64,000 nt of DNA, from positions 4,017,501 to 4,081,500 of the forward strand of contig JAZARR010000230.1 in assembly GCA_037389465.1 (NCBI GenBank). The letters run 5' to 3'. The notes below the pieces were generated by a model. It was not told where the DNA came from. It saw only the letters and a program-made list of their open reading frames with translations, and did not search any database. Of this stretch, positions 1 through 13,629 are shown piece by piece. The translations under genes were made by a program, and so were the position numbers. Each line of letters begins with the position of its first letter. The stretch's first letter is position 1. The DNA is from Baylisascaris procyonis. Its lineage: Eukaryota > Nematoda > Chromadorea > Rhabditida > Ascarididae.

Positions 1-2940
1 ATTGTTCCTTTAGTTTACCCTTCTTTAATTTAGGCTTTATGCATTTCCTACCCATAATTTATCTCACGTTGTGAAATTTCTTAACTTACTCGTGGAATGT
101 TGTTGTGTCATTTACTTTCCCATCCTAATCCCTCCTCTTTCCCTGCCTTTCCCGTCGCTCCTTGGAAGTTTTTTTGTTGTACGCCCCATTCTGATAAGCA
201 GCATTTCTTTGCTATTGCACACTAATTAATGCAAAGCATGGCCACCAAACGCGCTTCTAGTTTAGTGTTGTGCACATACTACATCGCAAAATTGCTTAGA
301 TTTTCTCAGCAATGACGTCATATGAAAGGGAATGTTTGCGCTTGCTTGCTTCTAGCAAATCGCCATTTAGCTAGAGATTTGTTATCGCTTATTTGATGAC
401 CAACTTACGAACATTAATGGAACACTAACCAAACTAGCTAACAATTTGATGAAACACTCGTCTAATTCGCTGCTTCATTATTTCTACAATTTGGGCGTTT
501 ATCGGTCAGTCTGTCAGATATATTCAAGTATAAATAGTCAACATATTTCTTCATATTTCATTATCAATTATGTGCACGTTTATTAGAGATTATTTGTCAT
601 TTGCAAGATATTGGGTCGTCTTCGCCATGGGGCGAACGTTTGCGCCACGGATTGGGTGCCCCAATCACTAGCTCTATAGAAGGGATTTAACTTTGAGAAC
701 ATGAAACAAAATATAATATGTGCCAGTCACAAATTTTTTAAAATTCTGCTTTGTTTTCGCATTTCGAAATGAGGAAACATAAAATTATAAGCGCAAAAAA
801 ACCTATAACGAATGTGTAGTCATTAAATATTCGTTCTCTATAACTAAAGATTGTATATAGTGATTGCAAGATTGCATTTGTGATTTGTAGAGTTTAGAAT
901 TGTTCATTAAAGTTATATTAGATGAAAAGTGGAGTGTTGCAAATAGTTTCTAGTTGATGCAAAAAAAAACGACTTGAGAATTGAGCTTTTTGATAATTAT
1001 TTTGTAATAATGATTCAGCAAATAATTTACGAAAACGTTTTCCATGAAATTTCCGAAATCGTTTTTGAAAACGATTTAGGAAACTAACTTTGCAAATTCA
1101 CTTCAAATTTGCTCATCTAATAATGCTTAGAGCGCGGATAACGATATCATTACTTGAATTTAGCGATAGTCAATAGAAAGAATTTACGTTGAATATGCAA
1201 AGTGCAACTGCGATAAGCCGACTTAATTCTTTAGTAATTTGTTTTTAATAGCAGTACTTAGTGCTATCCTATCTTTAAAGAATAAAAGCTATCAATGTTA
1301 CACAGCTTTGCATAGTACAAGTTGATGCAGCAAGCATTATTCAGCTTTATACTGAGAATTTATTGCAACGAATCATATTTGAAATTTCGCAGTTATAATG
1401 AATTCATTTGGAATCGATTTTGTGGACTCTACAATCAACAATAGACATTTGTATTAAAGAGCGATTTGTGTTATATTCAATATTGTGACTGACTAGCAAT
1501 GGCGGTATGGGGGGTGGGGGGAACCGATTGTAGACAGAGGGCAGGAGTCGATAACCGTCTGTCAGTGCCGATGTGTAAGAACACAAGCGAGATGGAAGTA
1601 GTTTATGGGGGAGCACCACGGCCCTCAAATGTGAGTGGAACCAGGGACAATTAAACGAGCCGAAAGCTGGACTCATACGGGCCCCGAATATCGCCTGGGG
1701 CGATACAAGAAAACAAGTGGAATTATTTGAAGAACAATAAACGAGAATCGACTATACGAGTAAATATGATTACTGCAATGTTAGATAACAAGTAGATATG
1801 TTGAGTTGGCCGTTTGGTGCCATAGCCAACACTCAACGAAATTCAACCCCAATGCACTTTTATTATTTACAATTATGAGAAATTATTCGTATGTGAGTGC
1901 GAATCATATTGCGCTTAACGCACTAATAATAGCGTTTATGCAACGATATTCAGGCATTTGCAAAACGATGGCAGCAATGCGTTAACTCGTTAAAAGAGGA
2001 AGATCGTCTTTAACGCAGTCAATTAGCGCGTCTCATATGCAATTCTAAAATGTTGCAGTTTGTAACACATTCGCTCAACGCCCCTCGCAAGCAAGAAACC
2101 ATTTCATGCGAACTACTCATATATATGTGAGAAACGATTGGGAAAACGCATCGGATAAAGTTCATGTATAGATTAGAAGGCGAAGATGAATTTATTGCTT
2201 CAATATTCAAATTGTGTAGCATTTCGCTTTTCAAATGTCTAGTTTTCTCCGAGTTACATTCTAGGTGTTAGTTACTAAAACTAAACGTTTAGGCAAGTGA
2301 AAGAGATAGAGACGGAAAAGGAGGGAAGGAGAATAGAAGAGTTAGGGTTGAAAAGCTGTAGATGTAATAAATGAGGTGCAAATTTTCAGCACTATGTCCT
2401 GGTCGATTTGAGACTTTCTTTATGCCACCCATGCAGTAGCAATGATTAATTCCCATAGACGCATTTATGTAGTTTTATGAGTGCATTGTCTGTGAAACTG
2501 CAGTATACTATTTACGCAATCTATAACATGAAAAAAAGGTGATATATCTCGATAGAAATTTCATTGACACCTTTTATGCCTCTTGACGTCCTCCGTCTAA
2601 AATTTGAAGTTCTACTCTATTTCTTTGCGCTAAACCAACTAAATAGGGAATTACTGTCGAAAAAATTGTATTTAATGGTGCTGGAACATTTAGCGATGTT
2701 ATAATATTTAGGAGGATCGAGTTGGTAGAACAAGAGGTGACAGTGAAGAAAGGTAGACGCTGAAAGAGTGGAAGAGGGGAATAAGGAGGAGAGAAGGAGT
2801 TGATGAGTTGCTTTCATTTTTATGGTCTTGGTAAGAGAGTTTTAAATTCTGTGACCAATTTTCGATCATATATTGTTAAGCACATTATTATTTATTGATA
2901 TAATTGTTGATTATAAGGACACTAGTAAATAAAAGAAAAT
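1..2940. other. 5' flank of Dr1, no gene recognised
   Basis: AT-rich, with only short open frames lacking recognisable protein features. It presumably includes the Dr1 promoter, but no promoter element can be named. A small GC-rich double hairpin lies at 621-666. Confidence 0.5.
621..666. repeat. Paired short hairpins
   Basis: TTCGCC (621-626) pairs with GGCGAA (631-636) across ATGG. GATTGGG (650-656) pairs with CCCAATC (660-666). The spot is GC-rich in AT-rich flank. It could be a transposon remnant or chance. Confidence 0.4.
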
Positions 2941-2946
2941 TTTCAG
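2941..2946 (+). promoter_or_regulatory. Splice acceptor just 5' of Dr1 start (possible trans-splice site)
   Basis: A TTTCAG preceded by AAAA lies nine bases before the Dr1 ATG. In nematodes this position is typical of a spliced-leader acceptor; a cis-spliced 5' UTR exon is the alternative. No upstream partner exon is evident. Confidence 0.5.
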
Positions 2947-2955
2947 ATATAGAAG

Positions 2956-3166
2956 ATGACCGATGAAGATGGTGAGGTAGGCTTACCTCAAAAGGGTCTC
3001 AATATGATCATAAAAGATGTGATTCCCGAAATGCGAATTGCCAACGAATCTCGTGAACTGCTAAATGCATGTTGTGTGGAGTTTGTTAAACACGTCTCAC
3101 GTGAAGCACAACGTATTTCGGCACACGATCAACGGAAAACAATTTATCATGAACACGTACAAAAAG
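2956..3166 (+). CDS. dr1: Dr1 exon 1
   Basis: Seventy codons plus one base, from ATG to the donor AAAAAG|GTATGC. It encodes the short acidic N-terminus and most of the histone fold up to EHVQK. Reading on past the donor gives no family residues and soon stops, which supports the splice. Confidence 0.95.
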
Positions 3167-6100
3167 GTATGCTCATCTTTTATTCGATCAACTCTCATTT
3201 CCTCTCCCTTCTTGTTGAGGTAGAAGGAAGTGAATGATTCAACAAAATATATTGAGTAGACAATGGAACTAAGAGGAACTAGGTTGACTAAAATAATGAG
3301 TTGAAAACTGAAAGAGTGGAGAGCGAAGAGGAGAAACAAATGAGACTAATTGAGCTTTAGCTTTTTCTTTGAAATATTGAGCTGCAAAATGGCTGGCATA
3401 TAAATAATCTATCGTTTTGTCATTGTTAAAAACTAATAGAGGTAATGTCGCATCATTGCAGTTCTATTGGTTTTTCCTATTAAATCCACAGAATTGCACT
3501 TAATTGGTGGGGTTTCTTACTGAAATAAATGCATTTTAACTTCGGGTAGAGTTGGATCGAGGATGCCGATGAGAGGGGTCCCCAAGAATTATTATTAGAG
3601 GTGCGAGTCTTGATGTCAACACCATGCCGTTTGGGCACCGGCAAAGACACTTGGCATCTAGGGAGCCCCAGTACCCGGAGTTCGGGCTCTTGGCTTCATC
3701 CCCGCGCTCAAGGTGCCTGAGTTCGATCCAACTATATTTTGAAATTCCATTGAAAACAAGAAGAGAAGAAAAAGTAAGAAAAATGAAGAGAAAATGGCCA
3801 CCTAGTGCATAGAAGTGGCGCGCAAATGTTTTCTTTTAACGATGGAGTGCATACGTTGTTTATGTCATAATTGATTTCCCAAATGAGTCTTTTCTTCCGT
3901 TGGGGAGTAATTAGTGGCTACTCTCGTTCTATTTATTTTTTTATATACTCACATTGTGCACATGTTGGACTCTATATAAAGAGCGCACACCTTTACGAAG
4001 CTATTACATTTGCAAGCAACTTTGGCACAACATTTTTCGGTTTTGCGTCGAACTGATTTAATCTCAGTGAATCATTTCTCAGGCGTGGGCGTATCAAATT
4101 GTGCCGTTAAATAGATAGTGTCAGCAAAGGCGAAATAATAGGATTAAATGGGGTTTTGTTACAGCAATTGAACTCTAATTGTTCTGCGGCAATACAGCTG
4201 TTATGTTCAGCTTGTTTCTTGATTTAGAGAAATTAATACTCAGTTGTATCGTATTTACGATTATGGGGGAAAAAGTAGTGTTTGGAGTTCGTTGCCACCC
4301 CTACCGCGGGGGCCTTCGCCAGGGACCCCTCGCGACATCCCCCGCATTAAGATGAATCATAAATTTTGGACCGCGGGGCTTCCGCGGATGCCTCGGTGGT
4401 TTTTGTCATCTCTTTGAGAGATGTTAGAGCCGCGAATTCTGCGGTCGCAAAGTGAAAAAGGTTCTCCTTTAAGTCATACAACTTAGGTATTACAAAAGAC
4501 ACAGGGAGCACAGTGAATTGTGATGGAACATATCGAGCTGCCACCTTCGAGAGCTCCGTATTCCGCCCGCATGCTTGATTTCTTTACTATTCTCAGCATT
4601 TCACCAGAGATTAAACATTTCCATATAACGATGTCACAACTATGGGCACCTGCTCACATTATTATCATCATCGTTCGCGGACTAAAATTCCCGAATGGAA
4701 TACGCAATCGTTTAAAAAAAAGTACTAAAATAAGAACGAATGATCTGACGAAAACTGAAGTTGAAGTGACCATTTCTTTGTCTCTTTTCTCTTCTGTTGG
4801 TAGGTTTGACTGAATGAACGGGTCGATGTTTTGCCTAGTTGCATACTCATCTATGTCGAACTTCAACAAAACGACAATTCACGTGAACTGCGTATAGGGA
4901 GAAAGCCATTGATCGGATATGCAAAGCCTTGTGTTTTGCTTGGCTCGCATATTACCAACGTTTGTGTTTTCAAGGAACCGAAGCACGAAACTTTTTGTGC
5001 CAATGCGTAGGTTATAATTCCGTTCCCTCTCATCCCGTCCCCTTTTTTGACCTTCTCTTGTCATTTTTTGACTATGTCCGATATTTTTTGGTATTCAGAG
5101 TTTTGAAATTCCACAACAAAATTTCTGATCTACAAAGGGGCAGCAGCTGTGTGATGATTGAAAAAGGTGATGCGAAATTCACTTTAAAAGATTCTATGTG
5201 GGTCGGCTATCTTTTCTGCAAAAGTGTTACCAACAAACGTTTGCGATTAATCATAAAGCCTTATCGATCGTAAGCTCTTGTGTTCTAGTTCCGCGCTCAT
5301 CTTTCAGATTTTTTGTGCAATTAGCAGCCGTTTTTCATTATCACCATTTTTTTTTCTTTCTTTGCGTGAGATATTAATTGATTATCATAGTTCTATTCAA
5401 ATTAATTAACTAGATGATAGCGTTTATTTTAGGGGAATAGGGAACAAGTTTTAGGTTGGTATTAGCGAAGATGATTCGAAATCGAATTTTGTTAAGAACA
5501 GATTCGAATACGAAGGCGTCAAGGTGGCTAGTAGGGGATATTTATTTTTGACTGTAATCTGTCAAACCAAGTGAGCGGCTGCATTAATGTTCAAACTATG
5601 GTGAAAAATACCGTGCAATATGCCTTCTAAACCATTGACTGATTGATGGATCTTCGGCTAGAATACGATCATTTCTAAAGAAATTTACATATGCAAATTT
5701 CAGAGATCATTAAAGCGTATAACTTAGAGATGACCATTTAAAGGGGGATTTAAGTTTGGGCGCCTTAAAGTAATCCATCAAATTTTGTTGCTCTATTTTG
5801 TACTAAGCGAATTGAGACTTAAAGGCAGACACACACATGCTAGGGAAGACAGAGATATACACTATACGTATGTGTGTATAAATATGACACTTTCTTCATA
5901 TTCACACAAAAACTTCTACAGGCAGTTAAAACAGCAGAAACTAATAAAAAGTTAAATAAATAGAAAAGTAAAAAATACGAGCGAATTGCGGCTTTATCTA
6001 TGATAAATGATGAGCATACTAGGTAAAATACAAACGACTTTATACGAAAATTCGTTGAGGCGATAATAGGCACAAGGTGATAGTGTGTTTTTTGATGGAT

Positions 6101-9100
6101 AATTACCGTTATTGAGTATCTGAAGCGTTTTCTAGAGAACGATATTTAACAACCCACCTTATGCGTATTATGCAAAATCAACCATTCACTTTTGCATAAA
6201 TTACAAATATTTATTTGACTAATGTTTATTGCATGCTCTATTGTTTCATTAATTATTCGATGAGGCCAACAACCTTCATAAGGTATATAATTTATGATTT
6301 GAAAAATGCGCATAACTGGAAAATTTATACGTAAAAGGAGAGTAAAACTATCGAAAAGGGCATAAGACGATCGAGTAATTCGGATGGTCTTTGAGGAAAA
6401 AAACGCGTAATGTTCATTTAGCATGCATTGTTGCACTTATATTCTTTAATGGCCTACTATACATAAAGAGAAGCATAAAACTTCGTCGAAAGGACATACA
6501 TTTCCATATTTTTTCATTCAATTCAATAATTCAATTTTTCACGTTCTCTTTTCTATTTATTTTACTCTTGTCTGTCTTACTAGAATCTTTTGATAAGAAA
6601 TTTAGGCTATTGCGAAAGGGAAAGCTTATTTCAAGGTGATATTATATCAATTTTTTTAGTGCTTAAAAAAAGAAAAGATATGTTGAGATCACACTTTGTC
6701 TGCTTGAGGAAAATGAAAGATTTTCAGCTGTAATGTTCCCTAAGGAGGAAGTTGTAATATCCTCAAAGTATCAGATGCAGATTTATATTGCCGGTTTCAA
6801 ATAATTCCTTCATAACGCAGAAAAATAAAATATGCACTTTTTATAAGTTTCTAAAATAAAACTGAATGAATAATTGATTATGAAAGTGTAGTTTAAAAGG
6901 AAATAAATCAAAATGCTTTCATAAAATGTTGCACCGATCAATATATGATAATATATTGAATATTTGGTAAACGTAAGTATCCTAGCGTCTTTCCATTTTT
7001 GCATTTTTGGCAATTTTTTGATCCATTTTTAACAGTCAGAATTTTCCAAACTGCAATTTATAATGCATTTTCAAAACATCACTTTTTTGCAGGAAATTTA
7101 CAGCCTCAATTAAAATTCCAACTTTACCAAACATCTAATGCTTTAATTTTCAATCTACTCTCCATGTGGTGAGGGAAAGAGATTAAATAAATTCGTCTAG
7201 TAAAACCAAGTTAACACCATAGCAGCAAATATATTAAGAGGCAGAGGTATTGCACTGGTAGTTATTATATTCCGTTCCGTTCAAGAACCGCGTGAGAGTG
7301 CCTATCTATTCGATAGAGAACTCAATTCTGATTGCACGTAAATATATACCTCACAAAAGGGTCGAAAATGACGTATTTTTGAATAATCTTTTACGGAATA
7401 CCCTCAGAATTCATGCAGTAGTTATTTGCGACACTCATATTTTATGAGTCTGAATGAATTCTATGCTTGAAAAAACCTGAATTTTGCAAATAATCTTGCT
7501 AACAAATGCGAGAGGTCGATCGTTCGAAAGTGTTTAACTCTGAGAGGTCCTTATCATCGCAAACAGAAATAAAATTCTTTTATAGGTGGCAGCTGATTTA
7601 GGGTGGATAAATTCTATACGCTTCGCTAGCCATAATTTTAAAAAAAATGCGTAAATATATTTTTATAAGGTCCTTTTTGCAGTCTATAATTCATAATGTG
7701 AAACGTCAATGAGTTGAACTGTGACTGGATTTTTCGTTGAGACATACGTGAGCTTATTCAATATTTTTTTCCTTTTTTTTTTGCTCTGGCAACCTTCCCG
7801 GGAATTCTACGTCACTCAAACCGATTGCTAAAATGTTGCTGGCATATTTTTTCTTTCTTTATTTTTTTACATGAAACGTTTAGCAGTTGTTTATCAATTG
7901 TTGTTATGTACTTATGAAACCATCAGAAGTTTAGAACAACTTGGAAATTATGCATAATTGTGGAATTTTCAAAATATTTTCGCATTGTTCCCATAGAAAT
8001 GAAATTAAAAGTATAAAGTAATTTATTTTCTACTTTATTTCGTTTTATTTTACCTGATGTGCTAGTTTCTTAATCGCGTTTTGCCTAATTACTATAAATA
8101 ACAGCATTAATAAAAAATAGTGATAATAATAACAATAGTAATTCTTTCAAGCTACATCGCTGTGTTACACTACAGGCGACTAATGTTTATTAATGGTTTT
8201 AGCTGTTAAAAAATATCCGGTTTATTTATTTACCACCTCTTTTGCATTTCTTTCCGGCAATTCTTCTGCTTTAATTACGAAGAATTTCGCAGAAAATAGA
8301 TCCGTTTAGTTGGTTATTTGCTTCTTTTCATCATATAAAAAGGCAATTTCATCGCTTTCTGATGACAAGAAAATTTACGAATTATCCTTGTCCTATTTGT
8401 ATGTAAAATGAGATGAATGCGCAATTTGACATTTTGTTGGAAATTTGCATATAAATTTAGATGGCTAGTGATAGATACATAAAATTTTACCATTGCTCAA
8501 CTCCTACTGAAGAGAATAAAAAATTGCTGAGAATTTCCATTTCCGCGTATAATATGGTATCCGCAGTCATGTTTTTTTTTTTTTGAAAAAAACTTAAAGA
8601 TTTTTTGATTGTTAAACAGGGTTTCCAGGTGAAATGGAATTGGTAATCAACAATTCAGAAATGATCTCAATAAAATTTTGCCGGTGTCGAGAATTTTGCC
8701 AACAATAAACGATTAATGAGGGGAGTAGCATTTACTAGTAGAGAGGTGACATCCATTAGCAATATCGTTTTCATTTCACTCACTTTATTCAATAAAGAGA
8801 GAAAAACCTCCTACAGCCTTTATTCATTTAATTATAGATATCGTATAACTTAGAGTTATCAAAGAACAATATTTACTAAAATGTTTGGAGAACGCGTTTA
8901 TTCAAAGCTTTACGATATATTGATAACTTACAGAGAAAAATAATTTTGTATAGAAATGTTCGGTTACCGTAAAGATTTTCTTTAGCACTTTTTACTATAT
9001 ATGAGATAAATAACGATTGATAGATGTGACTTTTGATAGCAATGATAGAATATCTCACGCTTTTTTTGGTGAAGAAATTTTTTTTTATTCTATTTAGTTG

Positions 9101-12100
9101 TGTTGTGATGAGTTGAATGTACTCAACGAATAGGGGTGGTGGGAAGGGATTGTTAGTGATATGAGTTGCCGCTTCTACGAGGTGACAACTCGGATTACGT
9201 CTCTCTTTTCATCGCTAATTTCTTCCTGTTTTATAATTCTTAAACTTTTAATGCTTATCAAATATTCTATTTACATTAATGGGTTATAATCAGAGAGTTT
9301 ACCTATCGTGAGAACTTTTTTTGCAATGAGCTCAAATTTTCTTTCTTTTTTTATCTCTTTCTCTTTCTCTCGTTTCCGTTCTCTTTCTGCCTATTTGCTT
9401 CTATCTCTCTCTTTTATGCTATATCATTCAAGCTTTTTACTCAGATGCTTAAAAGTTTCGATGCTTAGAAGTATCACAAAAGTTATATTCGAGCACCCGT
9501 TAATTTTTCGAATACAAAGGTAGTAAACACTAAACTATGAATAAATAACACTATTGCATGAGAAATTCATCTCATCGCGCTTTTATGCCGTCTTTAATCT
9601 CGAAGTTCATTTTCAGTTGTACGTTACATAAGCCGATGACGATGTCGTTTTCCCTAATTATTGCCTTATCTAGCAGCCTTCTATATTAAAGCGATTGGCA
9701 AAAATCGGCTGTCTCGTTAGTATATAGGACAATGATCACGGCTTGTTACAGGGAGAGGCTGTGTATATAGCACAGTATCACTAGTTATGTATGAAAAAGG
9801 AAAGATGAGAGGAAACATAAAAAATACGGCCTCTACATTGATTTCGATATAGGCGACGCCTATTCACTGCAGATCTCATGCATCCCCTGCTTAAAACGTT
9901 AATTCTATCATGCTATGAGGCTTTATCTCACATTGGAATAGTTATCGAAAGCGTTTTCTTAACGATATTAAAGTAGAATATTTCAGGAGAATAAGATAGA
10001 GATAGTATAGACGAAAGAATTTATGAACAGAAGTGGCACAAATGAACTCCATTGTCCACCGTTTAAATCTAGCGTGTTGTGCTGTGCCAAGTTTAATGCC
10101 TCACTATTCTGTCAATATTGTGCGCATCAATATCGGGTCTCTTTTTTCCATGGTGTCGAGTCCTCCCCTATTCCAAGACATCTACTATACCCGTTGTATG
10201 ATAATATCAGATGCCCTTTGTTTCATGTCGATATCGTTATGTCCTCTTTCTTTCTAAGGCTTAAAGAAATGTGTCGCTCTTCAGTTTTATTTTAACATAC
10301 CAAAGATGAGGTTTACTTATATTGTAAAAATGCGTAAAGAGTGTTTACGAAAAGAAATGAAATAAGAGGAAGGAAGCTGATGGCTGAGCGATGGTGAGGG
10401 TCGGCACTCACGAGTGAGCTGCTTGCCGAGAGCGTCGGCCATCGCCGAGTGCATGATTAGCCGCACTTTACTCTGCTCGATGGGCCAATCGCCCATTCAT
10501 ACAATCTGCTTTTTTTTCGTCTTCCATCAAACACTCCATTTCTCAACATTTCCCCTCTCTCATTCTAAATATGTGCAGTGTTGCCCATTGCAGAGAATCA
10601 ATTCGTCAAGGGAATATACCCATTCCGAATTTATTTTTCTGAATTCACTTTCATCACTTTATAGAATAACTGCTAAAATTTAGGGGAGGGGCTGAATCTA
10701 GGAATTCTTTGAAGAGGGGAGAAAAGGCGGAGATATGAATTCCAGTAAATTAATCATAGTGTTTATCATAGTTTGTCAGTAATTCCCTCATGCCTTTCCG
10801 TGCTATTCGTATTTTTTAAAATCTTATTTCCGAAAACGAGAACGTTTCGGACTCGGTGGACAATTTTTTTTTCGCCCACAAAGAGGATTTTTCTAAGCCT
10901 GATTCAAAGCATTCTTCATTTCATTCGGTAATGTTTTTCGTCCTAAATGAAGTGAATTGAGAATTTGCTAATGGCGTTGAACTTCGTTGTTTAAGTGATA
11001 TGAATATTTTATAATGCAATTCTCGTAATTTAATGGATGAACTTTTCATAAAATAGACAACTGTTATTTAAATGCATCGTTCTTTTATGATTTACATAAG
11101 TTTTTTATAGTTGAAGATGCCACCTTGACGGTGATATGAAAAACACTTTATAGATTTTTGTAAAAGATTCATTACCTAAAGTATTTCCGCTTTTTTTCCA
11201 CGCAATTATTTCAATAGCTATCATGGAATTCGAGGAAGTAAACAGCGTTTTTGGTACTTCGTAAATTTTTATGAACAATATATTCGTTCAGCTGTTAGCT
11301 GAAGATTCGTCAGGTGTCAGTTTTTTGTTTTACCTATTTTATACAGATTATTTTTCGATTCTTACAGGTAAAAAATATCGTCTGCTTTGCTTGGTGGAGG
11401 GGGAAGGGCATCCTTCTGCATTTTTACTGTCAGTAATAGAGGTAGAGTCAGTTTGCTCTAGATTGTATCCTTGGCAAGCAAGAACTGATATGAATATATT
11501 TCAAAATTAGCGTATTCACAGGAATGAAGCAGTGAAACGCTTCCTGAGTTATATAGGAAAGAAGATGATGGGAGCAGGAGGGAAGCTCTTATCAGCCTTA
11601 GCTCAAGTTGAATGAAGTTTGCCTCAGGCGCTATGTTGAAACATCAAGTGCAAAGGGGATGAAAAGTGCAACAAATGGCACGAGATTTAATCAGCGAATC
11701 GCAATGAAATAAACGTTTTTGTGGAGCACAATAGAAGTTTATAGCGAGGATAAATTTTTGAAAAAAAACGGAAACATTGATGCCGAAGATAAGGCAAAAA
11801 GATTTGATGTACTGAAATTAAATTTTAAAAAAGAAAGAAGAGTAAAACTCTTTGAAAATTAAATGATTCAATGGAATTATTGTGTTATTCGTTGATGAAT
11901 ATCTTTCGACAATTTACATTCATAACAAAGAAATGAATCTTCGTTAAATGAACTCAATTGAGTTCTCAGTTTCGATGGAATTTTATTTGATTGCCTCTGG
12001 CGATTTCGATTATGTCATCGTAAAATTATATGAGCGAATTGTTTACTGATGAGATTATTTGTTGTTTTATTATTGAATCATTCGGTTCATATGCATCATC

Positions 12101-13553
12101 ATACGCAGTATACTTTTATTTATATCACTCATAGTGCAAACAGATTTTCTGCTAGAGTTGAGATGTAAATGCAACATATGCTGATCAATTACAGTCATAA
12201 ATATATCTAAATTTACCTCTAAATTTTATCTAAGTTTGACCGCTATTAGGGAACAAGAGAGCGTCATTGAATGTGCATTTTATGTAGAAATTTAGGTAAC
12301 CCTAAGGCTGAGAAATTCGAAGGAAGTAGAATATAAGGGGAGGGAGGAGGAGAGGAGGGATAGAATAGTTTAAATAATAAGAATTAATAGATGTTGAGGT
12401 GTCAGCCGGTGAAGCATTTGCTGTGCGTACCGTTGGGTTGGTTGTAGTTATGAGCAAAGATTTATCTCTTTATATGGTATGTAATGGTATTATATGGTAA
12501 GCAAAGATCTATCTTGTCCAGAATATCCTCATATTATATATTATGACTAGGAAGCCTTAACTACTGACTGGGTACCACCCCACCGAAGAGGTATTTTTAT
12601 TTTCTATATTTAGGCACGAAAATTTATTGCAGTTGACATAGTCTGTGATTGATGCTCGTTTGAAGCGTTTCCTGCAGAAAAATGGCTTCAGCAGCAGACG
12701 CTCTTGCTCTTCTAAGTTAGCAGAACGCAGTGAAAACATTGAGAAGCCTAGAGTATAAAGCAACACAAATGATAATTGAAAACATCGTCGATGAGGGACA
12801 ATTACATGTTCCTCTTTTTGTCCCCATAGCTAGAAGGGTGGCTGAAAGGGAGGGGGAGGGGAAGGGGAGGAAGAGTACAGATGAAATATATCGGGATTTA
12901 TTCTTTAACATAACTATGGTGTCACCTGTGCAAAGAATTGACTTTAAGGGACGTGTTCATTGCCATGCTGTCCATTCTGACAGCATTTAATCTTAACTGT
13001 TGCAGCGTTGGCCAATTTGGGATTCCCATATGATTATGTGGAAGCGGCGGATAGTGTACTTAGCGAATGCAAACTAGCAGCCGAGAATAAGCTAAAAAGG
13101 AAGAATTCAAGACTCGACAAATGCGGTATTCCTGAGGATCAACTCTACCTGATGCAGCAACAGTTAATCGAAAAGGTTACCTTTCAAGTAAATACAGTGA
13201 TATTCGGGCTCAAAAAGATATCTGGATAACATTTTATTCTTATTTTCTCGGCCCTTTCTTGCCTCGGTTTTTTCGGCTAAGATTTGTCTTCTAATCTGTA
13301 AGCTCAACAATAAAAAAGGAAATGCATCCAGTTGTTTTACATTCTTTGTTTATGATAGAAAAACTCGTTTAGGATTTATTTACTATTTATTTATTTGAGC
13401 GTTGTTAAAAAAAGAAAAATTAATTTATGCAAAAAAGAAACTGAAGGTGCGAAAAAGATCTCAGTTTTTTTTGACTTCAATTTCATCCTGTTGGTCTTGT
13501 TAAGAGCTAATTTTTTCCATCTTCCAGCATGTATAAGTTATACATGTAGACAA

Positions 13554-13629
<76 letters not shown>

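Larger units (their letters stand above)
3167..13005 (+). other. Dr1 intron 1 (9.8 kb), no nested gene recognised
   Basis: It lies between the confident Dr1 exons 1 and 2. It holds a 184-bp GC-rich element with inverted ends (3550-3733), a GC-rich spot (about 4285-4400) and a fold-back (10388-10445). Otherwise AT-rich DNA with short, unconvincing open frames on both strands. Confidence 0.6.

Noticed and set aside
3624..3812. Plus-strand 62-codon frame over the 184-bp element
   Set aside because: Openness comes from local GC; it crosses the element's end and has no protein features.
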